Shown here: in pieces, positions 53,076-62,965 of the stretch
Layout of the letters: each line of letters begins with the position of its first letter
Numbering within the stretch: the stretch's first letter is position 1
Assembly: GCA_002411345.1 (NCBI GenBank)
Contig: DHSL01000050.1
Span: 1 to 64,000 of the forward strand
Length of the DNA stretch: 64,000 nt
Reading direction: 5' to 3'
Source of the DNA: Bacteroidales bacterium UBA5287
GTDB taxonomy: Bacteria > Bacteroidota > Bacteroidia > Bacteroidales > Dysgonomonadaceae
Notes under the pieces: generated by a model
Databases searched by the model: none
What the model saw: only the letters and a program-made list of their open reading frames with translations
Told to the model about the DNA's origin: nothing
Position numbers and translations under genes: made by a program

Positions 53076-54326
53076 ATGCGTGTTGAACTTTTTATAGCTA
53101 AACGAATCTTTAAAGGGGATAAGAAAAACGAAAAGAATGTTTCTTCTCCTGCAGTCAGAATCGCTATTGCCGGAATTGCACTGGGATTGGCAGTAATGAT
53201 CGTTTCGGTTTGTGTTATTGTGGGTTTTAAAAAAGAAATCCGCGATAAAATCGTTGGCTTTGGTTCACACATTCAAATCACTAGTAGTTACAGCCAGACA
53301 GCGACTTACGAGAATTTACCTATCTCTTATTCGGATACACTCGTAAACCTAATAATGTCTAACCCTCAAATAAAAAGTATTCAACCTTTTATTACCAAAC
53401 CGGCAATCATTAAAACTGACGAGGATTTCCAGGGGGTTGTCTTGAAAGGTGTCGACAAAGATTTTGATTGGGAGTTCTTCCAAAAAAACATGGTCGCTGG
53501 GAAAGTACTTCAACCAAACGACACTACAGATGGTAATCAAGCAATAATTTCTAAATATATAGCGGATAAATTACACCTAAAACTCGGCGATCGATTTACT
53601 ACTTACTTTATCCAAGAACCGGTTCGCGCACGAAGATTCACGATAACAGGAATTTACGAAACTAATTTTGAACAGTATGATAAAATGTACGCCATAACGG
53701 ATATCAATATTCTTGCAAAACTTAATAATTGGGATGCGGATATGGTTAGCGGAGTAGAATTGATGGTGAACGATTTCGACAAACTCGATCAAACGACTCA
53801 AGAACTGTTTTTTGCTTTGTCTGACTACAAAGATCGTCTGGACAACTCATTATATCCACTGTCAATCAAGAACATTAATCCTATTATCTTCAACTGGCTG
53901 GATCTCCTTGATGTAAATGTTTGGGTTATCATCATCCTAATGATAATTGTCTCTGGCTTCACTATGATTTCGGGGTTACTTATAATTATTTTGGAGCGTA
54001 CAAACATGATTGGTATTCTAAAAGCTGTGGGGGCAAGAAACTTTAGCATTCGCAAAGTATTCCTTTATCTTTCTGCATTTCTTATCGGGAAAGGAATGAT
54101 TTGGGGTAACATAATTGGACTTTCTATCTGTTTTATTCAAGATAAATTCCAAATTCTAAAACTCGATCCGATAACATATTATCTTTCAGCTGTTCCTATC
54201 GAAATGAATTTCTTACACTTGATACTACTAAATATCGGTACATTAATTGTCACTTTAATAATGATGATTGGGCCTTCGTATTTGGTTTCAAAAATTACTC
54301 CTGTAAAATCTATAAAATTCGAATAA
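53076..54326 (+). CDS. FtsX-like ABC transporter permease (LolC/LolE type)
   Basis: This permease of 416 residues has a membrane helix near 25-50 (IAIAGIALGLAVMIVSVCVIV), a large periplasmic domain, then three helices near 285-310, 325-350 and 380-405. VSGFTMISGLLIIILERTNMIGILKAVGA is the FtsX-domain segment (given here in part as ERTNMIGILKAVGA). LolCE permeases release lipoproteins from the inner membrane. No ATPase gene is adjacent. It is co-transcribed with the aminotransferase gene and followed after 2 bp by the SMR gene. Confidence 0.9.
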   Translation: MRVELFIAKRIFKGDKKNEKNVSSPAVRIAIAGIALGLAVMIVSVCVIVGFKKEIRDKIVGFGSHIQITSSYSQTATYENLPISYSDTLVNLIMSNPQIKSIQPFITKPAIIKTDEDFQGVVLKGVDKDFDWEFFQKNMVAGKVLQPNDTTDGNQAIISKYIADKLHLKLGDRFTTYFIQEPVRARRFTITGIYETNFEQYDKMYAITDINILAKLNNWDADMVSGVELMVNDFDKLDQTTQELFFALSDYKDRLDNSLYPLSIKNINPIIFNWLDLLDVNVWVIIILMIIVSGFTMISGLLIIILERTNMIGILKAVGARNFSIRKVFLYLSAFLIGKGMIWGNIIGLSICFIQDKFQILKLDPITYYLSAVPIEMNFLHLILLNIGTLIVTLIMMIGPSYLVSKITPVKSIKFE

Positions 54327-54328
54327 AT

Positions 54329-54673
54329 ATGAGCATCAACTGGTTATTTCTTATTATTGGTGGTTTATGTGAAACTGCATTTGCAACAAGTCTCGGCAAA
54401 ATTCATCAATCAACAGGGAAAGAAATGTGGTTGTGGATCATAGTTTTTATTGTATTTGTCAGTAGCAGCATGATTTTACTCTTTAAAGCTATGGGTGGCG
54501 AAAAAGCTATTCCCGTTGGGACGGCTTACGCAGTTTGGGGAGCCATAGGCGCTGTGGGAACGGTGATTGTTGGAATATTTGCTTTCCACGAACCAGTTAC
54601 TTTCTGGCGAATGTTTTTCCTTACTACTCTAATAATTTCGGTGGTTGGACTTCAAATATCTTCAAGTCACTGA
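54329..54673 (+). CDS. small multidrug resistance (SMR) family transporter
   Basis: The 114 residues form four helices. GGLCETAFATSLGK carries the essential membrane Glu of SMR proteins (Glu15), and IPVGTAYAVWGAIGAVGT is the family signature. The sequence near the Glu fits the Gdx/SugE (guanidinium exporter) or a closely related subgroup, which I cannot settle by eye. SMR proteins usually act as antiparallel dimers. It is the last gene of the aminotransferase operon. Confidence 0.88.
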   Translation: MSINWLFLIIGGLCETAFATSLGKIHQSTGKEMWLWIIVFIVFVSSSMILLFKAMGGEKAIPVGTAYAVWGAIGAVGTVIVGIFAFHEPVTFWRMFFLTTLIISVVGLQISSSH

Positions 54674-54744
54674 TTTTCTAACACATACACCTTAACCAAT
54701 ACTTCTCACAGACTTGAATATCTAATAAGCTTCCTAAATCCATT

Positions 54745-54783
54745 AATGTTCATAACTTGTTAAAACAATGTTCATAACTTGTT
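54745..54783. repeat. two 17-bp direct repeats, 22 bp apart
   Basis: AATGTTCATAACTTGTT occurs at 54745-54761 and 54767-54783 without mismatch. A third TTGTTCATAA is at 55971-55980 in the same gene-free region. Confidence 0.8.
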
Positions 54784-54803
54784 CATATGTTATGCGCAAA
54801 TTA

Positions 54804-54835
54804 TTTGGAAACACCAATCGTTTTTATTATATTTG
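54804..54835 (+). promoter_or_regulatory. strong promoter with no assigned gene
   Basis: TTTG (54804-54807), 20 nt, then TATATTTG (54828-54835): a full match to the Bacteroidota promoter consensus. Transcription would start near 54842 and run towards the isolated terminator at 55926. Confidence 0.6.
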
Positions 54836-55882
54836 CGATGTATCAAAAGTATATGATGTACGAGTTATACCCGTACACGAGATACAAGGAGTTCTTTGAC
54901 ATTTTGTACACAAATAAGAGAATATCTTCAATATTAGAATTAGAGTTAATGGTAGTCTATTCTATTTTTATTCTGTTTTTCTTCAATTCATTAACTCATA
55001 GAAGTTTTTGTATTGCATTATTGATTGACTATTCTCATGTAAAATGAAAAACGATGCCAAATTTATTTAGATATTACACATTTGCTTCAAGGTTCATCTC
55101 ACCATGAATCGTTAAGTAAAGTGATTCTATCAAATACTTTTGTGAAACTTTTGTTAAGGTGAGACATTCTTCATTTAGGCGACACTAAAAACTCAATTTC
55201 ATGTCGAATGATCTCATAAAAAAGATATGTAGCGGTTTTGTCCGCATGTTATTTCCCAAAATCTAACAGAATTGCCGATTGATGCATTCTTTCTTAATTG
55301 ACACTTTGATAAATATCAATTTATTAAAGTAAGCAATATAGTTAGTCTGTCGTGATTAAGATAAGCTTTCGCAAATCATCAGAAATGCCAAAACTTAATT
55401 TAATAATCGATTTTTAGTATCAATTAAAACTTATGTGAACAGCTCGTTTTGCAAAAGTTGCAAATCTGTTTAAATAAACACAATATGATATCACCTTAAA
55501 AAAGCGATTGATTATAGTTTATTTTTTTCGAAATACACCATATCTTGTTTCAACTGTTTTCTTTCTGTTTACTAATCTACCTATAAAAAGGTGTTTTGGA
55601 ATACAATTGAAAACATTAACCATCGAGCTTTAGGTTCTGCTTCAAAATTTGAAAGTAAGTTGTTTTTTTATACTGATACAAATTGGTTTAATATTTCATT
55701 TATTACTTCTTAGGCTGGCATTTATAGTTTTTTAATTCCGTTTTTGACAATTTAAGAAGTTTTCATGTTCTGAAGTATATGGTAAAAAGTTGTGTATACG
55801 CTCCTTTTTGAAACGTCTTAACTAAAGCAAATCGATTTTGAGTAATACAATTATTTTGTGTATAGAATTAAGAGGACTCCTT

Positions 55883-55926
55883 CCTACATAAAAAGCCGAC
55901 TAAAATTAGTCGGCTTTTTATGTAGG
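55883..55926. terminator. isolated 21-bp perfect hairpin
   Basis: The left arm 55883-55903 (CCTACATAAAAAGCCGACTAA is 21 bp; key part AAAAAGCCGACTAA) pairs without mismatch with 55906-55926. T-rich sequence follows on the plus strand within and after the right arm. It can end transcription in both directions, but the nearest gene end is 1.2 kb away. Confidence 0.75.
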
Positions 55927-56367
55927 ATTTTTATTAGCCATAATTCTAAAACTAATGAACTATTTTAACATTGTTCATAATGCATGAATAAGTTTATCGT
56001 TTCGATTCTTTTAAAGAAAACGGTTTTATTACATTTTATCATCTTGAAATAGTTAATCTCTTTTTTTAAAACAATTAAACCTCATTAAAACACTTATTAT
56101 CTTTGCATTAATTGATATCTGTGAAATTTTAACACTCTTGATTAACATTTTATAACCTCTTTTTTAATTAGAATATAAAATATTATACTTTTATTTGTTT
56201 AATTTAATTAATTAAACGTTAAATATAAATGCTTTTTTTAGAAACATGAAAAAATAAATCTATGTAATTATATTGATTTTTACCATATTATTTTTAAATA
56301 ATAACACGTTAATACTCTAATAAAAATACTTTAAATATCATTTAAATTAAAACAATTACCAGTAAAG

Positions 56368-57708
56368 ATGACAAACAAAAGATTAATCAATTTATCAAGT
56401 GGATGGTTATTGCCGACTATCTTTCTTGTATTTTTCTCCTTTTTGTTCTCATGTGGAGAAAACGATGCCAAGCCGGATAAAAGCACAAACTATGATCCGA
56501 GCAAGCCAATTATGTTGAATACCTTTTATCCGGATTCAGGAGAATATCTTGAACAAGTATTATTAACCGGATCTAATTTTGGAACTGATCCTGAACAAAT
56601 CAGAGTTTATTTTAACCAGAAAAAAGCGGCTGTTGTTGGAACAACAGGAGAACGTATGTACGTACTTGCTCCACGTTTACCTGGTGATACTTGTGTCATA
56701 TCAGTCGCAATAGGAGATGATTCCGTGAGTTATGAAAAACCTTTTATGTACCATAAATCTGTTTCTGTCAGCACAATTGCTGGTAATGGTAACCTTGTTG
56801 ATTATCAAGATGGAGATTTAACGAATTCTATATTACAACCAATTTATTTGTGTGTTGATAAAGAAGATAATCTTTTTGTAATAACAAGAAGTAGATACAA
56901 CAATACAAGTTCACAAATGCATGTTGCAAGAATTGATGAAGAAGGTAACCAACTTATCACAATTGCAAGAGACTTAATAGGAAATGCTCCTGCAGCAGAT
57001 CCCGTTACTGGCGTTATTACTTTCCCGACTGAAACCACAGTTGGCTCATTTGTTTCACTTGATCCAAAAGAAATGTGGGCTCCTCGATACAGAGAAATGA
57101 AATGGCCTGCTGAAGGAGATACACCTGATCAGGGTTATAAGCATTCTATGGTTGTTAATCCTTCTGACGGTTATATTTATACTCGTTACTTTCATGGACA
57201 CATTATAAAAATTCATCCTCGTACCTATGAAGTGGAAACCATTTACAAATCACCCCAAGGTGACAGCTATGGACTAACATTTGTACCTGATAAACCAAAT
57301 ATTCTTTATATTTCTTTTTGGGATAATTCCGGTGTCAATGCAAATAGTATATGTAGCATTGATGTATCAGATCCAGAAAATTCATTTACGAAATTAACCG
57401 GTTCTACAAGTGGTGGTCACAGAGATGGCAAATTAAGTACTGCTCAATTTAAAAACCCTGCTCAAATTTATAGCGATGCTGATGGAAATATTTATGTTGC
57501 AGATAGCGGTAATCACTGTATCAGAAGAATAACTCCTGAAGGAATGGTTGAAACTGTTCTTGGTATGCCCGGAACAGCAGGTTGGAAAGATGGAGGTAAA
57601 GACGAAGCCTTGTTTAATACACCAAGAGGATTGGGAATCAGCAGTGATGGCTCCATATATGTTGCTGATAATATGAATGGTAGGATTAGAAAACTATCTA
57701 TCAATTAA
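56368..57708 (+). CDS. TIG and NHL-repeat lipoprotein
   Basis: This is a predicted surface lipoprotein of a type often encoded first in Bacteroidota PULs. The 446 residues have a lipoprotein signal (FLFSC, Cys29), one TIG domain (about 45-130; NTFYPDSGEYLEQVLLTG), and a six-bladed NHL-like propeller (about 135-446) with repeats such as AQIYSDADGNIYVADSGNH and GLGISSDGSIYVADNMNG. It probably binds glycan or protein at the cell surface. A gap of 50 bp separates it from susC. Confidence 0.86.
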   Translation: MTNKRLINLSSGWLLPTIFLVFFSFLFSCGENDAKPDKSTNYDPSKPIMLNTFYPDSGEYLEQVLLTGSNFGTDPEQIRVYFNQKKAAVVGTTGERMYVLAPRLPGDTCVISVAIGDDSVSYEKPFMYHKSVSVSTIAGNGNLVDYQDGDLTNSILQPIYLCVDKEDNLFVITRSRYNNTSSQMHVARIDEEGNQLITIARDLIGNAPAADPVTGVITFPTETTVGSFVSLDPKEMWAPRYREMKWPAEGDTPDQGYKHSMVVNPSDGYIYTRYFHGHIIKIHPRTYEVETIYKSPQGDSYGLTFVPDKPNILYISFWDNSGVNANSICSIDVSDPENSFTKLTGSTSGGHRDGKLSTAQFKNPAQIYSDADGNIYVADSGNHCIRRITPEGMVETVLGMPGTAGWKDGGKDEALFNTPRGLGISSDGSIYVADNMNGRIRKLSIN

Positions 57709-57758
57709 ATGAAACAATTCTAATTATACATGATTTAATAATAAAATATTTAAGCTTA

Positions 57759-60700
57759 ATGAAACACATTTTATGTATATTATTGATCTTATCATCTTTT
57801 TGCTTTCCAATACAAGCGCAAGTTAATAAGACATTTGTTATAGAAGGTACTGTTTTAGATGAAACAGACATTCCCCTACCGGGTGCAACAGTTTACCTTA
57901 GAGACAAGGTAAGTATTGGAACTTCAACTAATTCAGAAGGTAAATTTAGTATTAGAGCTAGTGAAAACGACGTAATCATATTTTCATTTGTTGGATACGA
58001 ATCAATTGAATATCTCGCCAAAGAAGAAAAGAAAGATTTGATAATCAAATTTAAAGAACAAGCTGCACAATTGGACGAAGTGGTTGTTGTCGGCATGGGA
58101 ACTCAAAGAAAAATATCCTCCGTAGCTGCAGTCTCAAGCGTTAATGTTGAAGAGTTACAGACACCTGCTACATCAATCACAAACCTTTTAGGTGGACGTG
58201 TTCCTGGAGTTATCTCTATGCAAACAAGTGGTGAACCAGGAAGAAATATATCAGAATTCTGGGTACGTGGTATTGGTACCTTTGGGGCAAACTCTAGTGC
58301 ATTAGTCTTAATTGACGGATTGGAAGGGAATATAAATTCAATTGATCCTGCCGATATTGAAAGTTTTTCAGTATTAAAAGATGCATCTGCAACTGCTGTT
58401 TATGGTGTAAGAGGTGCAAATGGCGTTGTTCTTATTACTACTAAAAGAGGACAAGCTGGTAAATTGTCTATTACCGGACGCGTAAACTACTCGCTTTCTA
58501 GATTAAACAGAACACCAGATTATTTAGGTGCTTATGATTATGCATTACTTGCTAATGAGGCACGCTCTTTAAGAAATGAAGACCCCATTTATTCAGATGT
58601 TGAACTTGACATTATTAATGACGGATCAGATCCTGATCTTTATCCGGATGTTAATTGGCAAGACGAAGTATTAAAAAAGAACGGATTCCGACAAGCATAT
58701 TATGTAAGTGCAAGAGGTGGAGCTCAGGTTGCCAGATATTTTATGAGTCTTGGTTTTAGTAATGAAGATGCCGCATATAATGTTGATAAAAACAGTGTTT
58801 ATGCTACAAATGTAGGTTACAATACTTATACATACAGGGCAAATATCGATTTGGAACTTTCACCTTCTACTACACTATATTTTGGAACTGATGGTTTTCT
58901 TTCCGATCAAAAAGACCCGGGTGTTGCAAGTACAGATTATATTTGGTATGCACAATCCAACATAAACCCATTGCTTTTACCTAAAAAATACTCAAATGGT
59001 CAATTTCCTGCTACAGGAACTGGATCACTCACTTCGCCATTAGTTCAGATTAACTATATGGGAAGCAGAACCAACCAAGCTTTCAATGGAAAATTTACAC
59101 TTGCTCTCGATCAAGACTTTTCTATGTTGCTAAAAGGACTATCTCTAAAAGCTCAAGGAGCCTATGATATCGATAGTTATTTTTGGGAAAACCGTTTATT
59201 AAATCCTGCCTTATATCAAGCTGTAGGAAGGGATCAGAAAGGGGAACTTATTACAATTCAAAGGGTTCAGGAAGGACCTATTTCATATGGAAAAGGAACA
59301 AACCAATATCGTAAATATCATTTTGAATCCACACTAAACTATGAACAAATATTTGCCTCAGATCATCGTGTTTCAGGCTTAGTTTATTATTATATAAGTG
59401 ATGAAAAATGGGCAAGTAATGCTACTAACAACCTCACAGCTATACCCTTGAGGTATCAAGGGGTGTCAAGTAGATTTACTTATGGATTTAGAGACACTTA
59501 TATGGTAGATGTCAATTTTGGATATACTGGTTCTGAGAACTTTCAACCGGGAAGACAATATGGATTCTTTCCTTCTTTAGCAATAGGTTGGGTTCCCTCG
59601 AACTATGATTTCTTTCAAAAAGGACTACCATGGTTCAACTTCCTGAAATTCAGAGGGTCTTATGGAACTGTTGGTAATGATAGAATCAGTAATTTACGCT
59701 TTCCTTATCTAACAATGGTTGATCTTGGAAGTGGACGACCTTGGGGAACCTCAGCAGCACTCGAAACAATTGGCGAAACCAGAATTGGTGCTGATAATCT
59801 TCAATGGGAAAAAGCCATTAAAGCCAATCTAGGTATTGAAGGTCGCCTTTTTAAAGAAAGATTTTCTTTTGTTATTGACATCTTTAATGATCAGCGTGAC
59901 GGTATTTTCATGCAACGTGTTCAAGTACCGGATTATGCAGGTTTGATTACAACACCTTATAGCAATATCGGCAAGATGAGTAGTTTTGGTAGTGACGGTA
60001 ATGTAGCTTTTACGGAAAACATCAATGAAGATATGAGTTTTGCTATCAGAGGAAATTTTACTTATTCAAGAAACAATGTACAGCATTGGGAAGAAGCTAA
60101 TCCTGCTTATCCATATCAAGAGGCATCTGGATATCCCTATGGGACAATTCGTGGTTATCATGCAATCGGATTGTTTAAAGATTGGGATGACGTGGAAAAT
60201 AGTCCCACCCAATTCGGTACAGTTATGCCGGGTGATATTAAATATCGAGATGTAAATGGAGATGGCGTCATTAATTCAAATGACAGAACTCCTTTGTCTT
60301 ATAGCACATATCCATTATTGATGTATGGCTTTGGTGGAGAGTTTAGATATAAAGAATTGACAGTTGGCGTTTTATTTAAGGGTACAGGTAAAACAGATTA
60401 CTTCCATGTAGGATATTCTGGAAACGGAATCGGTTATGTACCATTCTTTAGAGGAGTAAATGGAAATGTTTTATCTATAGTAAAAGATCCTGCAAATCGC
60501 TGGATTACTAAAGAATACGCTTTGGAGAATGGAATTGACTTGAAATACGCTGAAAATCCAAATGCACGTTATCCAAGAATGACGTATGGATACAACGAGA
60601 ACAACTCTCAATTATCCGACTTTTGGAAAGGTGATGCAAGATATTTAAGATTGCAGGAAGTAACTATTAATTATAATCTTAAAAATGACTTCCTCCGCAA

Positions 60701-60854
60701 ATTAAAAATAACCTCAATAGACTTACAATTAGTTGGAAATAATCTCTTCTTATGGGACAAAGTAAAATTGTTTGATCCGGAACAAGCACATCGGAATGGT
60801 GAAGTTTATCCAATTCCAACAACATATGCGTTCCAAATGTATATTAACTTATAA
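57759..60854 (+). CDS. SusC/RagA-family TonB-dependent transporter (third PUL)
   Basis: This outer-membrane importer has 1031 residues: a signal peptide to about 20 (IQA/QVN), a carboxypeptidase-regulatory-like domain (about 27-100), DEVVVVGMGT near 106, plug text ALVLIDGLEGNINSIDPADI and VLKDASATAVYGVRGANGV, and a barrel ending in YAFQMYINL. The substrate is unknown because no enzyme gene is in view. susD follows after 13 bp. Confidence 0.95.
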   Translation: MKHILCILLILSSFCFPIQAQVNKTFVIEGTVLDETDIPLPGATVYLRDKVSIGTSTNSEGKFSIRASENDVIIFSFVGYESIEYLAKEEKKDLIIKFKEQAAQLDEVVVVGMGTQRKISSVAAVSSVNVEELQTPATSITNLLGGRVPGVISMQTSGEPGRNISEFWVRGIGTFGANSSALVLIDGLEGNINSIDPADIESFSVLKDASATAVYGVRGANGVVLITTKRGQAGKLSITGRVNYSLSRLNRTPDYLGAYDYALLANEARSLRNEDPIYSDVELDIINDGSDPDLYPDVNWQDEVLKKNGFRQAYYVSARGGAQVARYFMSLGFSNEDAAYNVDKNSVYATNVGYNTYTYRANIDLELSPSTTLYFGTDGFLSDQKDPGVASTDYIWYAQSNINPLLLPKKYSNGQFPATGTGSLTSPLVQINYMGSRTNQAFNGKFTLALDQDFSMLLKGLSLKAQGAYDIDSYFWENRLLNPALYQAVGRDQKGELITIQRVQEGPISYGKGTNQYRKYHFESTLNYEQIFASDHRVSGLVYYYISDEKWASNATNNLTAIPLRYQGVSSRFTYGFRDTYMVDVNFGYTGSENFQPGRQYGFFPSLAIGWVPSNYDFFQKGLPWFNFLKFRGSYGTVGNDRISNLRFPYLTMVDLGSGRPWGTSAALETIGETRIGADNLQWEKAIKANLGIEGRLFKERFSFVIDIFNDQRDGIFMQRVQVPDYAGLITTPYSNIGKMSSFGSDGNVAFTENINEDMSFAIRGNFTYSRNNVQHWEEANPAYPYQEASGYPYGTIRGYHAIGLFKDWDDVENSPTQFGTVMPGDIKYRDVNGDGVINSNDRTPLSYSTYPLLMYGFGGEFRYKELTVGVLFKGTGKTDYFHVGYSGNGIGYVPFFRGVNGNVLSIVKDPANRWITKEYALENGIDLKYAENPNARYPRMTYGYNENNSQLSDFWKGDARYLRLQEVTINYNLKNDFLRKLKITSIDLQLVGNNLFLWDKVKLFDPEQAHRNGEVYPIPTTYAFQMYINL

Positions 60855-60867
60855 TAAAATACGAAAT

Positions 60868-62949
60868 ATGAAAATGTTGAATTATTATAAACAATGTTTA
60901 AACGGCAAAACAATAAAGTTTAAACAACGAATTTTTCAAAAACACACATTTAATAAAAGTCTTTTCACTTTTATATTTTCAATTGTATTATTGTCTTCTT
61001 TGTTTTCATGCAAGGATTATTTGAGTATTGACAGTTATTTTAGTGACGAGATCAAACTGGATTCTGTTTTTGCAAATACCAGATATATAAAAGCTTATAT
61101 GTGGGGAGCTGCAAATATGTTTCCTGATGAAGGTAATTTATTGAACCAAAACTATACACCTGGTCCATTGGCTACTGACGAAGCTTTTACGTCTTTTTTT
61201 ACAATACATAATTATAATGGCATGAGATATGTATTAGGAGAAATCACTGCAAGTTCAATGTATAGTTTAAACACATGGGGTAATTTATATCGTGTAATCC
61301 GCAAATGTAATACCATATTTACACGAATAGACGAAGCAAAAGACATGAAAACTAAGGATAGATTTGAGATTCTTGGTACAACACGCTTTATAAGAGCTTA
61401 TGCTTATTACAATATTTTAGTTGATTACGGACCTCCAATTTTATTAGGTGATGAAATTATGGAATCCAACGAACAGATTGAATATTATGATCGTCCAAGA
61501 AGCACTTATGATGAAGCTGTTGAATACATTTGCAACGAATTGGAAGAAGCCGCTACATATTTACCATTAACTGTGCCTTTAATGGAATTTGGAACGCCTA
61601 CAAAAGGAGCCGCTTATGGCTTAATTGCAAGAATAAGATTACTTCATGCAAGTCCTCTATACAATGGAGGAGATGCTGCTCGTCGTACTTTTGGTGATTG
61701 GAAACGTTCAACCGACGGAGTCAATTATGTATCTCAAAATTATGATGAAAAGCGTTGGGCAGTGGCTGCTGCTGCAGCAAAAAGAGTAATGGATATGCAG
61801 GGAGCTGGAGGACAATTATACAAATTACATACAATTCAATCCGATAGTGAAACCCCCCCACTTCCACAAGGTGTTACTTCCGATCCAAATTATTATTTGG
61901 AATGGCCTGATGGAGCTGCAGGAATCGATCCATTGAAATCTTATTCAGACATGTTTACAGGGGAATCCGTAATACCCGTAAATACAGAATATGTATGGGG
62001 ACGAAATAGCGGTTCTATTAGAGATAACACACAAGCATCCTTTCCACAAGGCCTTAGTGGATGGAATGGAATGTGTGTAACTCAAAAAGTTATTGATACT
62101 TATTCAATGGTTGATGGCAATCCAATTGACAACTCTAGTCCTGATTATCCGTATAATGAGACAGGTTATACCAATACAGCAAAAATATTCTCAGGATACA
62201 GATTAAACTCAGGTGTAAGCAATATGTATAATAATCGCGAAGCACGTTTCTATGCAAGCATTGGATTCAGTGAATGTTACTGGCCAATGAGTTCATCCAC
62301 TTCATCAGGACAATATAATCAAACTATAACTTATTATTTTGATTCTCGCAATGGCAAAGGTGGAGTCGCTGCTGCTCAGGATTATCCAATCACAGGATAC
62401 GTACTTAAAAAGTATATTCATCCTAATGATGCGTGGAGTGGAACTAATGCACGAAGAATGGATAAAGGTTTTGGCATAATCCGATACGCTGAAATTCTAC
62501 TTTCTTATGCTGAAGCATTAAATAATCTGACTTCTAGTCATACAATTGAAGTAGATGGTGTACAACAAACCTATTCAAGAGATATGAATGAAATTATGAA
62601 GGCATTCAATCAAGTAAGGTATCGAGCAGGTCTTCCAGGCTTGAACGGTTCTGAAGATATGAAGACTGTACAACAATATATTGAAAAAGAAAGAATGGTG
62701 GAATTTTTGTTTGAAAACCGTCGCTATTATGATGTCAGAAGATGGGGAATATACGAAGAATCAGAAAGTGAGCCAATCAGAGGTATGAATGTAGATGGAC
62801 CTAAAGAAGTTTATTATACTAAAGTTATTCCAAACACTTCACGTATTGGTGCAAGAATTGTAAACAGGCGTTTGGTTTTAATGCCAATCCCATTAAGAGA
62901 AGTAAGGATTCTGCCATCATTAGATCAAAACCCTGGTTGGGAAGATTAA
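60868..62949 (+). CDS. SusD/RagB-like lipoprotein (third PUL)
   Basis: This is the glycan-binding partner of the preceding SusC. From ATG 60868 it has 693 residues, long for SusD. The lipoprotein signal (IVLLSSLFSC) is preceded by about 30 basic and polar residues, an unusually long n-region; no later Met could replace the start. KDYLSIDSYFSDEIKLDSVF, given in part as KDYLSIDSYFSDEI, and YAEILLSYAEALNNL and KERMVEFLFENRRYYDVRRW are SusD signatures. A TTG-initiated extension to 60772 overlaps susC and is rejected. Confidence 0.92.
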   Translation: MKMLNYYKQCLNGKTIKFKQRIFQKHTFNKSLFTFIFSIVLLSSLFSCKDYLSIDSYFSDEIKLDSVFANTRYIKAYMWGAANMFPDEGNLLNQNYTPGPLATDEAFTSFFTIHNYNGMRYVLGEITASSMYSLNTWGNLYRVIRKCNTIFTRIDEAKDMKTKDRFEILGTTRFIRAYAYYNILVDYGPPILLGDEIMESNEQIEYYDRPRSTYDEAVEYICNELEEAATYLPLTVPLMEFGTPTKGAAYGLIARIRLLHASPLYNGGDAARRTFGDWKRSTDGVNYVSQNYDEKRWAVAAAAAKRVMDMQGAGGQLYKLHTIQSDSETPPLPQGVTSDPNYYLEWPDGAAGIDPLKSYSDMFTGESVIPVNTEYVWGRNSGSIRDNTQASFPQGLSGWNGMCVTQKVIDTYSMVDGNPIDNSSPDYPYNETGYTNTAKIFSGYRLNSGVSNMYNNREARFYASIGFSECYWPMSSSTSSGQYNQTITYYFDSRNGKGGVAAAQDYPITGYVLKKYIHPNDAWSGTNARRMDKGFGIIRYAEILLSYAEALNNLTSSHTIEVDGVQQTYSRDMNEIMKAFNQVRYRAGLPGLNGSEDMKTVQQYIEKERMVEFLFENRRYYDVRRWGIYEESESEPIRGMNVDGPKEVYYTKVIPNTSRIGARIVNRRLVLMPIPLREVRILPSLDQNPGWED

Positions 62950-62965
62950 TAAAAATATCATTCAG

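Larger units (their letters stand above)
54674..56367. other. 1.7-kb region without a convincing gene
   Basis: An 86-codon frame at 54787-55047 starts upstream of the best promoter and has no family features, so I do not call it. The region holds direct repeats (54745-54783), a complete promoter (54804-54835), CTCACC and GGTGAG in inverted order around 55095-55165, an isolated long hairpin (55883-55926) and, near the right end, a -7 box TATCTTTG (56098-56105) for the PUL that starts at 56368. The middle may contain degraded genes I cannot identify. Confidence 0.6.

Noticed and set aside
54787..55047. 86-codon frame in the gene-free region
   Set aside because: Its ATG lies upstream of the -7 box of the strongest promoter, the protein has no family features, and base composition explains its openness.
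60772..60867. TTG-initiated N-terminal extension of the third susD
   Set aside because: It overlaps the end of susC by more than 80 bp and puts 32 extra residues before the signal peptide.
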